A stretch of DNA of 64,000 bases, from positions 44,451,199 through 44,515,198 of the forward strand of contig NW_023601104.1 in assembly GCF_014898055.3 (NCBI RefSeq), written 5' to 3'. Origin of the DNA: Talpa occidentalis (lineage: Eukaryota; Chordata; Mammalia; Eulipotyphla; Talpidae). Under the pieces are notes generated by a model. The model ran no database searches and was not told the origin of the DNA. It saw nothing but the letters and a program-made list of their open reading frames with translations. Position 1 is the stretch's first letter; the number at the start of each line of letters is the position of its first letter. Positions 43,926 through 54,469 of the stretch are shown here, piece after piece. Both the position numbers and the translations under genes were made by a program.

Positions 43926-45617
43926 ATGAATCGCTTAAAAATAAATTTTACTTATCTTTTGGGGAGGGACAAATCTGCCTCAGGTTAAGTATATGCATCA
44001 TCTACACACAGAGATCAATTTTAGTCATGCAGAGTCTGGCAAGGTGGTGGCAGAGTTAAGGCACAGGACTTGTCCAGATACTCATGACAAAACTGCTCTA
44101 AAACAAAGCGAAAAAACCACTGAGGGGGAAACTGATGACTGCAGCACAGCATAGGAAAATCTGGTCTGATGAAAAGGAGAAGGAGAAACTTTAAAAGCAA
44201 AGTTGGTTTAGAGGGATTACTGGTCAGTATAACCCATAAGAGGGAGGAGTGACTGTGATGCAGCACCCACCTTTGCAGTTGACTTGGGCATACACTAACG
44301 TTGGGGCTCCTGAGTCTTAGCACCATACCAGATAAAGGCACTGTACCAGATAAAGGAACCCAGGAGAGAGGGTGCATTGCTGGAGAGCTGTTGAGGTGTG
44401 GGCACAGAGTGAGGTCTACTAGCTTGAGTCTGATGCTCATAACACAGAATAGCTCTAGTTTGACTTGGGTCAGAGGACCTGGGCTGCCCATTAGAAGAAG
44501 GTACAATTTGAAGCACAAGATGAGATATCCAAAACACCTGTCATTTCCCACAAAGTAATGCTTGAACAAACTGAAACTTGAGTACTTACCAACGAGTGGA
44601 CACCCCAGGATAAGACTTTGTGCTGGGGAGGAAATGAGAACAGTGTTGGTTTGGGATCCTATATCAACAGCAGTAGCTCCCAGCATGGCATCTGGTGCTT
44701 AAAAATATCCTGAAGTAAAAGTGGACACCTGGCCACAAGAGCCACTAAGATCAAGGAGCTGGCCTGAAGGAGGAGATCATTGTGGATCTTCACCACACAA
44801 CTCGGGCACCTATGGCATAATGGGAATTAATATTCCTGAGTACACTGGAGTTGATCCTTTCGTGCCCAATGCCCTGGTGCTCTTTTATACCTGATACCCC
44901 TTGCTGATACCAGACCCTGGATTACTCCATTTAATACGTGCAGACCCTCTTGAAAATCTGTTCCTATTAAAATCTATAGAAAATTGAAAATAAGAAGGAA
45001 AATACATTACAATTGCCAGAGCAAGAAAACCATGAAATGACCCTTGGTGTAGCAGCATTGCAGAACATGGCCGAAGGAGAATTTAGGGCAACAGGTTTGG
45101 CTCTGCTGATGGAACTCAAAAAAAAAAAAATGCAAGATATGAAACAACAGAACAAAGATAAGGAAGACGTGAGACAGCTGCAGTTACATATAATGGTGCT
45201 AAGAAACACCATAACTGGTTTAAAAAATATAGCCAAGGGCCTCAGTAGCAGACAGAGAGAAGCAATGGTGAGAATTAATGAGCTTGGAAACAATGTTGCA
45301 GAACAAAATAATAGAATAATGTAGAGAAAAAAAGAATTAAAAATTAAAGCAGTGTGAGAGCCCTCTGGGACAACTTAAAGAGAAATAATACCCATGTCAT
45401 GTGGGCTCCAGAGGAGAAAAGAAAGAGAAAAACATAGAAAACTTATTTAAAGAAATGACCACTGAAAAATATCTCAATCTGGGAAATGAGCTATAAGTTG
45501 TGATCTAGGCCCAGAGAGTTCCAAACAAAAGAATGCCAGACAAACAGACACGAAACATATGATATTAATGCTATGGAGAACCAGTGGCAAGGATAGAATA
45601 TTAAAAAGTATCAAGAG

Positions 45618-45914
45618 AAAAAGGTATAACCGAGCCTCCCTGGGGGTGCAAGGGATTAAGCACAGCACCATGAAGCAATCCGCAGCCTCTGCAGCACGAG
45701 TTCAATCCCAGGCTGGCCAGGGAGCAACCCACATGGCACAGCAGATCTCTCCTGACTTGCCCACTGCTCCCCTCAGCAGTGTGTTTCAGTCAGTCTGCCT
45801 GTTCTGTTTCCCACTCTGTCTCTGGTGAATCCTCTCACCCCCCCATACCTCTGACCTGTACCCCAGCTCTTGTATGCATAACTAAATAAATCTTTAAAAA
45901 AAAAAAGGTGTAAC
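45618..45914 (+). mobile_element. tRNA-derived SINE with 13-bp TSD
   Basis: The body is 45631-45901, plus strand. The head gcctccctgggggtgcaagg starts at about 45634, with an A-box-like tgcaagggatt, a B-box-like gagttcaatccc (CpG lost), the body gctcccctcagcagtgtgtt, and the tail taaataaatctttaaaaaaa. The TSD aaaaaggt(a/g)taac is at 45618-45630 and 45902-45914, with one mismatch. It sits in the L1/HAL1-like ORF1 region. Confidence 0.93.
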
Positions 45915-46134
45915 CTATAAGCGCACCAAACAGAATGTCAGTAATTTTTTAGCACAAATATCATAAGCGCTAAGGGACTGGAAAGAGCTGTCTAAAATAC
46001 TAGAAAAAAAAAGCTTCCAGCCTGGAATCCTGCACCTGGCAGAATTAACAATCACATATAAGAAAGAGTAAGAAGTTTCATTGAAAACAAAAGCTAAAAG
46101 AATCTATCGACACCAAGCCACATGTGAAAGAAAT

Positions 46135-46432
46135 CCTGCAGGTGTTATTATTTTTTTTAATTTTAAAGATTTATTTATGCATACAAGAGCTGGGGTATAG
46201 GCCAGAGATGCCGGGGGTGAGAGGATTCACCAGAGACAGAGTAGGGAACAGAACAGGCAGATTGACTGAAGTACACTGCTGAGGGGAGCAGCAGGTGAGA
46301 CAGGAGAGGTCTGCTGCTCCATGTGTGCCACTCCCTGGCCGGAGATCGAACTCCTGCTGCAGAGGCTGGGGAATACTTCTTAGTGTGTGTTTAACCCCTT
46401 GCACCACCACGGAGGCCCCTGCAGGGGTTATT
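46135..46432 (-). mobile_element. tRNA-derived SINE with 15-bp TSD
   Basis: The body is 46150-46417, minus strand. The TSD cctgcagg(t/g)gttatt is at 46135-46149 and 46418-46432. The B box survives as ggagttcgatctcc. It inserted in the same old L1/HAL1-like element as the plus-strand SINE 240 bp upstream, giving an inverted SINE pair. Confidence 0.93.
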
Positions 46433-46740
46433 TTTAAAGAAACAGAACAATGAATATGGAGATAACAGACACTTAAATCACTCAACATAAGGAGAGAGTA
46501 AAATGTGGCCCATCAGAATCAGCCAGATATTGGCCAGTCCAACTGTTTACACAACTAGCCCACCATATACTAATTTCAGTAGAACCCTCAAACAAAAAAT
46601 AATAGAAGTAGCACATAAGATAATGGAAATGCAACTTAAAATATAATAGGAAGTCAGCAAAAATTAGACATAAATACTGTAATGGAAGGATTTCAAGGCA
46701 GGAAATTTTAACTGGTTGGAATCTGAGAGTTACAGAAGAG

Positions 46741-48854
46741 AACCCACTGACTGGTAAAAAATGTTAGAGAACACCTTATTTCATTTGTGTTTCAATTTGA
46801 ACATTTCTTGTTTATGACTAGTGGTTGAAAATACCTATTTTGATTCACACTGATGAACTAAGAGGACACTCTTTGGCATACCCAAGAGAGAATGGTATTG
46901 TTTTAATAACTCAATTTTGGGGTGTAGGTTAATTACTAGTTCGGGATATTGACTCCATGGTGGAGAAAAATCAGAGTTAACAGTGTATTGGCAATAAAAT
47001 AAAAGAAGTGGAAAAGGTGAATGTGATCCTGAAAATGAAGAGCTCAGAGCTTTGGTCCTGGTTATGTTCCAGGGAAAAACAGACTTGTAAATTCTTCCTA
47101 CCTCAAACACACACATCTTCTTTGTGCTTTCTCACTACTTCATTAAGGTACATCCAAGTGGCAAGAAACAAACATGTTTGGATCTTCAACGTAGGTTTAC
47201 AGAATGAAAGTGTAGGAAGTTGCTTCAGCAACCAAATATCCAGGCTTGAATGAGTTCTTTGTGTGTCTTCAGAAACTTAGTTGTCTCATCAGAGGCTAGG
47301 GTCCATTGCCTATTTTTCCAGTTATTATGCTGTTTTTTTCTTTTTTTAACTGCTTGTATTTGCATCCACTTCTTGCTTTATTGTTTTACGTTATGGTTTT
47401 TGCTTGCCTATAATATACACTCTTATTTTTCTTGCTTATTTATTTCTATGAATCTCTTAATTTACTCTCTAACTGGGTTGGATTGTCACAACGAATGTTG
47501 ACATCACCTTAAATGTTCATAATACTTAAGATAGCCTCCACTCCACTGGCCAGCTTCTGATAACTTCATTCAGGAAAAGGCAGTGGTTATGGACAAAACT
47601 CAGGGTGATGGTCAGCTTTCCAGAATTTCACTGTGTAGTTCATTGTTAATTTTTCTCAGATGATAACTGAATAATATTTGACAGCAAAGGTCAAGAGAAA
47701 AAGACCCTTCAAAAAGGTGAAATTCTGAAGTCACAATATCACCTTTCTGCTTTGCTCAGCATCTGACCACTCCTGCATAGAGGCACTGAATGGTATCTGA
47801 ATGTATACCATTTAAATGAATGTGTACAGAAGTCAATAAATATTTAATATGCTGTACTCTGTCCATTAAAATTTATTTTAAATATCTTATTTTCTTTTGT
47901 GTGTGTTTCCTCATTGTTAACAATGTCATTGAGAGATCAAAAGGGGTTATCTCTAAAGGTAGAATAAAAATTTTAATGATTGGTCAGGACTCCTAAAGGC
48001 AAGAATATTCTTATTTTAGCACTTGGCTCACTATTGTAAATTGTGCATTTGAAAGAATCAGGCCACAGCAGGGTAGAGTTGACATTCTTTCATTTTTTTT
48101 TTTTGTTCATCAGGTGTAAGAAATGAAGGACAGCAACAACACTTCCCATGCTGTCATTATTGACGAATTCAATACCATCTAGAGAGCTGGCTCTGACAGT
48201 TGATCTGCTAGACTGGCTAACCAGTTCTTTAATATGTTTTGAGAGAGCTCTAAGAAAAAATTACTGATTGAAAAGGATTGAGTCACATACTTACTGGAAT
48301 TTTTAAAATAGAATTGAAAAAAAATCAAGCTTAGTCTATTTTCTTCAATCTGTTTTCTTTAGGATCAGGACACTATATGATACACATCCTGGTAAACATG
48401 TAATAATGTTTCCTTTTCACCTAGAAACTTTGCCTACCACCTGTTTCTGAGCTCATTCAGACATCAGATCTATTACATGTTAGAATATGGTGTTAAAAAT
48501 AAGAATCTAAGGTGAGAATCATCTAAAAAATGTAGATACAGGAGATGTAAGCCAATGAGTGCATCAATGAGCTATACCCAATTGATAATGATATATACCG
48601 AATATAGTGGAGGTATATCAGATGCAGTGAGAGAGCAACTCAATGTCATTTAGGAGAGATTTCAGACAGGAGCTATGTTTTGAACTAAAACTTGACAATA
48701 TTGCCTTCAGGGATTCTGAATTTATTAAATCCTATATACCAAACTAAGTGTCCATATTACTGCTCCCACCATGTTGCATCAAAAAATTCCAGGAAGTGGA
48801 ATTATATTTTTACGTAAATAAATAGATTTTTATTCAGAATAGGAACTATGCTAA
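46741..48854. other. Unannotated intergenic sequence
   Basis: No gene or firm repeat call. It has a T-run near 48089. Confidence 0.45.
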
Positions 48855-48960
48855 AGAGTTTAACTCCTGTTTCCAAATTTACATACCTAGTAAGAGATGT
48901 ATCCAGGAGTCAAACTTGACTCAGTCTCATTTCAAAGTCTTTGCTTTTAGTGATTACACT
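48855..48960 (-). mobile_element. MIR fragment, antisense (tentative)
   Basis: aaatttacatacctagtaag, agatgtatccaggagtcaaa and cttgactcagtctcatttca resemble the antisense MIR core. It is short and divergent. Confidence 0.45.
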
Positions 48961-49000
48961 GTACTAGCTAGTCTTATGTGATGTGATGTAGCATAGGATA

Positions 49001-49024
49001 GTGTGTGTGTGTGTGTGTGTGTGT
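49001..49024. repeat. (GT)n microsatellite
   Basis: Twelve uninterrupted GT units. Confidence 0.95.
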
Positions 49025-49259
49025 ATACATATATGTCATATTTAAGTCAAATGAGGTGTATGAGTAGAATTCGTCAGGCTTGTTAAAGCAAGACTAAATT
49101 ATTCCAGATTAGTATTATAAATTAAGGATAACAGAGTGGTGGACAGAAGGCACTCACATTTTGTATGCTATTGGTAGAGGGGTACCACTGTAGATATTAA
49201 TATAGCGCATCCTTATGATATGATAATCTCTCTTTTAGAAAAATTATTCTGGGGCAGAA

Positions 49260-49650
49260 CAGAAGAGAAAGGAAAGTAAGCAATTTCAGCAGCTCAAGTC
49301 TTAGTAGGTACAGCATGACTGAGGCAATGGAAATAAAGAAGACAGAGAAGAGAAATACTAAAGAAGTGGATAGAAGTTATAGGACTTGATAAAAATCTGA
49401 AAATGTAGGGATAGGATAGGTAGGAATAAGAGCTGACTACTTTTCTGGCTTAGCTGGCTTGTTGCCTGGTGGGATCTATCATAGAGAATAGCGCTAAGGA
49501 ATACAGGAAAAGAAATATATTAGTAATGGTGTAGTAAAGAAGAATAATGGAAAGTTCCTTTTTAGTTGAGTTTGAGAAACCTGAGAAACATCTGAGCAGT
49601 TACAGTAGAGTTCAAGTTGGATAGGTAGGTGAGCTGAAGGAAGATGACTG
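49260..49650 (-). mobile_element. L2 LINE relic, antisense
   Basis: Phrases typical of the antisense L2 body are retained in order: gaagtggatagaagttatag near 49365, cttgttgcctggtgggatct near 49459, and ttgagtttgagaaacctgag, aaacatctgagcagttacag, ttcaagttggataggtaggt between 49565 and 49630. Confidence 0.6.
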
Positions 49651-49919
49651 GAACCTATTAATGTATATACATTCTAGGGAGACTATTGACACCTCCCAAA
49701 ACCCATGATGTTATCTAACTTATGATATATCCACTTAAGGGGCTGTGTTAGAAATTAGTTTGTGTATACAGAAGTTAACTACTTTCATGGGGTGTCCAAC
49801 TACTTAGAAATAAAGAGGTCGCGCCTCCCTCTGTGCTAGGGAAACATTCGATTATATGAATAGATTCAATTCTTCATCCCTCCCTACATACAAATTCTTT
49901 TGCCATGTGATTTTAATGT

Positions 49920-50340
49920 TACTCTAATTAAAAAGTGGAGTTTATTTCTCTGCCACTGATTATAAGTTCAGCCTTGTAATTTGATTTCGTCAATGAAAGT
50001 TAGCAGTTGGAATGGATGAGAATGCTTGAAAATGTGTCCAGTGACATTTCTGCTTTCACTCCTCTGCCTATGCCATGAGTTTAGCCTGCTGGAGGGAGAT
50101 GAGAGATGTGTGAAGCAGAGCTGAATTGCTCCAGCCAACACAGAACTAATCCAGAGGTATAAGTCATAAGCAGGCATGCAGAAGAGCCTCAGATGTTCAG
50201 GTGAGTTCATCTGAGACTAGAAGAATTATCTGGTCAAGCCCAGTATAGCCCATCAATTTGTGGACTTGTGAGCTAAATAGATGTTTACTGCTCTAGGCTA
50301 CTGAAGCTTTCTTTCATTTGTTTCACAACCTTTTTTTGTG
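49920..50340 (+). mobile_element. MaLR/LTR-like relic (tentative)
   Basis: The second half resembles the end of old mammalian LTRs: gacttgtgagctaaatagat, gtttactgctctaggctact, gaagctttctttcatttgtt. The family cannot be settled by eye. The minus-strand 80-codon ORF across it is not a gene. Confidence 0.4.
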
Positions 50341-51149
50341 TGTGTGTGTCCTGACATTATTAAATTTTATAATTTCCTCAACTAGACATAGTTAAAAGTT
50401 GTGATTGAGAGAAAACTATCACCATTGTTTAATGCTCTTTTTAGATAGATTAAATTGCAAACAATTCAATCTCTACAAGAGAGTTTTAATGTTTTTTAAG
50501 TAAATTTTTGTCTAAAGATCATACAGAGTCAAGATATCACATTTAAACTCCAGGGTGATTATCATTTGGTGAATCTTGAAGAAACACTTGCAAATGATTT
50601 GCAATGATTGCAGAGATTCATGTCAGGCGTCTATGAGTCTATGTTGATCTTATTCTTTCTAGGCATAGACATTACTTTTTGGAAAACAAAGTACATACAT
50701 TTTACTATAGCTAAATATATCCCCAAGTTAACATGAAATTTATGGACTACATTATGGATATAGAAATGTTGGGGATTTTAGGAGAGGGAAAAAGGTGACC
50801 AAATCGTGGGTCCTATGAAGTGGGAGTATTTTGCTGAGATGTAGGTTGGTAAGCACTTTCTTTCAGTGACTGAGGATTATATTCTTGCAACAGTATGTCT
50901 TGGCAAAAACCCACAAATATATAATATATACAGTCACATGTTAAAAAACTATGAAAATTATAAATCAAGTTAACATCTCATAATCCCAGGTCTATCTTGA
51001 TAGATTATAGTCTCTAATCCTAATTCTTATGTTTCCTATATTCTCTTTTCTATCCTCTTTTAACAAAAAGTCAGAAATAGGGCACAACAAAAACTAAATA
51101 TCTAGTCATTGATGTTCATTATTTTTAGAGTTAGAATATTTTTCTTCTT
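50341..51149. other. Unannotated sequence
   Basis: No element is recognised. Confidence 0.5.
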
Positions 51150-51620
51150 TTTATTTATATTTTTAGTGAGGTAACATAGGTTTTTTTTTTTTTTTTTTTA
51201 AGAATGATTATATCTTTTTTTTTTTTTTTTTAAAGATTTATTTATTTATTCATACAAGCACTGGGTACAGTCAGAAGCGCAGGAGGGTGAGAGAATTCAC
51301 CAGAGCCAGAGCGGAGAGCAGAACAGGCAGAGTGACGAAGTACACTGCTGAAGGGGGCAGCGGGCGGCAGGAGAGGTCTGCACACCATGTGGGACCCTTG
51401 CCCGGCGGCCGGGGATCGAACCGGTGCTGCTGAGGCTGCGCGCAGCTTCGCAGCCCAGCACTCAACCGCTGCGCCACCAGGGGAGGCCCCGGTAACATAG
51501 GTTTTTAATGTTTACATTATAGAGGTATAGGTTCTGCCCCTTCAGGTGTTACTACACTGCACCCACCAATTTCCCTTCTTTTTTATCTTCTGTCCCTTTG
51601 TTCTTTTCTTAACTTCCTGT
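51150..51620 (-). mobile_element. Old L1 3' end, antisense, split by a SINE
   Basis: The plus strand before and after the SINE reads tttttagtgaggtaacatag then gtttttaatgtttacattat, tataggttctgccccttcag, tgttactacactgcacccac, the antisense L1 3' UTR pattern. Its target sequence ggtaacataggttttt became the SINE TSD. Confidence 0.6.
51170..51506 (-). mobile_element. Young SINE with doubled poly(A) tail and 16-bp TSD
   Basis: The insertion is 51186-51490, minus strand. TSD ggtaacataggttttt is at 51170-51185 and 51491-51506. The pol III promoter looks intact: A box tggcgcagcgg (complement of 51466-51476) and B box ggttcgatccc (complement of 51412-51422). The tail is two A runs separated by 15-16 non-A bases (gatataatcattctt on the sense strand, about 51200-51215). 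Low divergence and CpG retention indicate a recently active copy. Confidence 0.93.
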
Positions 51621-52195
51621 CCTCCCTTCTAGTCTATAAAATGCATAGAGTACCCAAAAGAACACAATTCAAATGTTCAAATACTACTGCAAATATAACT
51701 TGGAAGCTTATGCAGTATTATGTCTTTAGCTCATTTTACCTTTTCCTCTGCTCTGATAGTCTTGGTTCCTCAAATCATGCTTTCTTCACTCTGCAGTCTA
51801 TTCAGCCAAACAAAATCCCTAATGCAGCTCTTCTCCTTTGATTTTTTCCCTAGGTTCCTAATATGAATCTTAATGGTCAGGTGCAATATTGTGAAAGGAT
51901 GATGTTCTAGAAGTAAGGTGAAGTGACTCTTAGAGAGTATCATTAATGTCATGAGGAAAACTTTGTTTTAGTAAACTTCTAAATTTAATTATTATGCTTT
52001 TTCTCTCTGAAGAGAATAATTGTCATTCTTAGCCAGTATTTTCTTTGATTCCTTTGCACATTGAAATAGGCTCTCCTGTTCACTTTATTTCCTTGATATA
52101 AATGAGTAACGTGAGACTGAAATACTTTTAATGATGGCTACAAAGTCTCAGAATTAATAGTTGACAAAGTGGAAGCTAGAATTGTGATATCTGTG
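51621..52195. other. Unannotated sequence
   Basis: No element is recognised. Confidence 0.5.
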
Positions 52196-52776
52196 CCCCA
52201 GACCCTTTTCTTTTCTTTTTCTTTTTTAAAAAGATTTATTGTATTTTATTTTTTTAAAGATTTATTTATTCATACAAGCACTGGGTACAGTCAGAAGCGT
52301 GGAAGGGTGAGAGAATTCACCAGAGCCAGAGCACGAAAGCAGAACAGGCAGAAGGACCGAATACACTGCTGAGGGGAGCAGTGGGTGTAGCAGGAGAGGT
52401 CTGCGTGCCATGTGGGACCCTCGCGCGGTGGCCAGGGATCGAACCAGCACTGCAGAGGCTGAGGGCAGTTTCACAGCCCAGCGCTCAACCGCTGTGCCAC
52501 TGGGGAGGCCCAAGATTTATTTATTTATATAAGCACTGGGTACAGTCAGAAGCATGGGAGGGTGAGAGAATTCACGAGAGCCAGAGTGGGGAGCAGAACA
52601 GGCAGAAGAACTGAATTACACTGCTGAGGGGACCAGCGGGCGGCAGGGGAGGTCTGTGCGCCTTGTGGGACCCTTGCCAGCAGCCGGGGATAGAACCAGC
52701 GCTGCAGAGGCTGCGGGCAGCTTCACAACCCAGCGCTCAACCACTGTGCCACTGGGGAGGCCCCAGACCCTTTTCT
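52196..52776 (-). mobile_element. SINE (outer copy) hosting a second SINE in its tail
   Basis: The outer TSD ccccagacccttttct lies at 52196-52211 and 52761-52776. The outer body is 52512-52760, and its A-rich tail continues at about 52212-52239 on the other side of the inner copy. Its B box is mutated (ggttctatcccc). Both copies are on the minus strand, so together they look like a tandem array but are two events. Confidence 0.88.
52240..52511 (-). mobile_element. SINE (inner copy) nested in the A-rich tail of another SINE
   Basis: A complete minus-strand SINE. The tRNA-like head ends at ggcctccccagtggcacagc (complement of about 52491-52510) and the tail is aaataaatctttaaaaaaat-like. The direct repeat aagattta at both edges is compatible with a TSD in the host SINE tail. 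The B box ggttcgatccc is intact. Confidence 0.85.
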
Positions 52777-53380
52777 GTAATACCCTGATGCTGAAATTAA
52801 TAATGAAAATTAGAAAAATATGATATATGCTTTTCTCCTTTCTCTTCAGAACCTATGTTATATTATCAATGATGGATGAACTTGACTATGGCCAAGAGGA
52901 AAATAGGTTACGAGTGCAAGTTTATGTAGGAAGTAGTGTCTACTAAAGATGGAAGGCTAGGTATTTTGAATCTCAAACACTAGCAATTGGTGTGGGTGTA
53001 TAAACATGTTAGGGGAGAAAGGACTGTGGCAACGTATGGTTGATCTTATCTACCAAACAGGGAGAATTTTGAGAGTTGGAAGGATGCTAACTAGGCTTGA
53101 CACTGAGGAATAACAGACATAAATTGTGATAGTACTAGGTAGACTGAAATGTATGATCATTCTAGGCATTGGGAATTAGGGTTCATCAGGAAAACAGTAA
53201 TGATTTGAGGAGTTGGTAGGCCTTATGCTAGTAATTAGCATTGAGCATTGTTTTTCCTCTGAAGCTTCCCATTTCTCTATTCTGAGAGAAAGATTCCATA
53301 GATAGCAATTGGTTATTGCTGAAGTTCATACCTTGCCCTTTCTTTTCTTTCAAGTAGGGTTTGAAAGAAGGTGTTTTCAG
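52777..53380. other. Unannotated sequence
   Basis: No element is recognised. Confidence 0.5.
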
Positions 53381-53455
53381 CAGTATAGTATAATACTATA
53401 CTGTATAGTATAATACTATATATGGTATGGTATAATACTATAACACTGTATAATC
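53381..53455. repeat. AT-rich palindromic tandem repeat
   Basis: Two adjacent 20-bp units (53381-53400, 53401-53420) read c(a/t)gtatagtataatactata. Each contains the inverted arms tatagta/tactata around taa. Diverged further units run to about 53455. The structure can form cruciforms. Confidence 0.85.
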
Positions 53456-53664
53456 TACTTTTAATTTGATCATTATGCATTTAATTTAAGTTTTACTTTT
53501 ATTCATACAATTGTACTTTTGCGAATTTAGCTCATTTTCTGGATAACCAAGGACCTCAAAGACTTCCTGTAATCTATTCCCCCCAAAAAAATGAATCTCA
53601 GTTTTTTCAAAATCCTTATTTTACCTTTGTAGGTCCCTGAGTTCTTGAAGATGAGAAATTAATT

Positions 53665-54065
53665 TTTATAGACTGAATTGTGGCTCCCTTCAAATTCAGA
53701 TGTTAAAGTACTAGCATTCAATATCTCAGAATATTATTGTATTTACATATGAGGTCTTTTAAGGAATGGTTAAGTTAAAATGAGGACTTTTTGGTTAGGC
53801 CTAATCCAATCTAACTAGCATCCTTATAGGTAGAAGAAATTTGAAGACATGGCAAGATGCCAGAAACATGTGTGTGCACAGAGGAAATGTGATTTGATGA
53901 CACAATGAGAAGACAGTCATCTGTGAGCCCAGGGGAGAAACTTCAGAATGAAACCAACCCTGGATACCTTGATGTTGGAATTCTAGCCTTTGCGACTGTG
54001 AGAAAATCCTATTATTTAACTCATTCGCTCAGTGGTATTTTGTTACAGTAATCTTAGCATGCTAC
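53665..54065 (+). mobile_element. MaLR (MLT1/MST-type) solitary LTR, plus
   Basis: The order is typical of a MaLR LTR: atagactgaattgtggctcc, caaattcagatgttaaagta, tgaggtcttttaaggaatgg, aggcctaatccaatctaact, agcatccttataggtagaag, acaatgagaagacagtcatc, aatgaaaccaaccctggata, gtggtattttgttacagtaa. It is old and solitary, with no internal region. Confidence 0.82.
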
Positions 54066-54469
54066 TACTGTGATCATCATACATTACTTTGTTACCAAAT
54101 GCTATGCCCTTTCTTTTTATTTCTGTAGATCCTCAAATTTCTTCCTAGTCTAGCTGTCGTTGGAATAATTCTTACTGTTCCACACCATTTTATCCTTGCG
54201 TTATTCCCAGGAAGAGTAAAGCATTCAGTAATTATATATATTTATATATTTAACAACCTTTGATAGCTTATTAAGGAATAAGCACATAAAAAGTACTATA
54301 GCAGATCTCAAGTTGTAATATGACTTTTAAATATTAAAAATAATAATAATATATAAAGATTAGGTATGTATTAATATATGACTGGTTCCCCCCCCATACC
54401 CATTAGTTAGAAAATCATAATTTCTTCAAGTCACGAAATTGTAAGAGTGAAAAAAAAATCTACCTTCTT
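54066..54469. other. Unannotated AT-rich sequence
   Basis: No element is recognised. A short C-run lies near 54390. Confidence 0.5.

Larger units (their letters stand above)
44010..46740 (+). mobile_element. Old L1/HAL1-like element: 5' UTR and ORF1 region, interrupted by two SINEs
   Basis: It begins with an L1-style 5' UTR (gtctggcaaggtggtggcag near 44034). It then passes into an ORF1-like region: the lysine/glutamine-rich coiled-coil part at about 45013-45324 (open 103-codon fragment MPEQENHEMTLGV...) and the C-terminal part after the first SINE (aagcttccagcctggaatcc, tgcacctggcagaattaaca near 46040). No ORF2 or RT sequence follows, as in HAL1 half-L1 elements, though truncation would look the same. 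SINEs sit at 45631-45901 and 46150-46417. The ORF1 remnant would be an RNA-binding protein but is broken. Confidence 0.65.

Noticed and set aside
52240..52760. Tandem array of tRNA genes
   Set aside because: The tRNA-like segments are heads of SINEs with long tRNA-unrelated bodies, A-rich tails and TSDs, and they do not fold as whole tRNAs.
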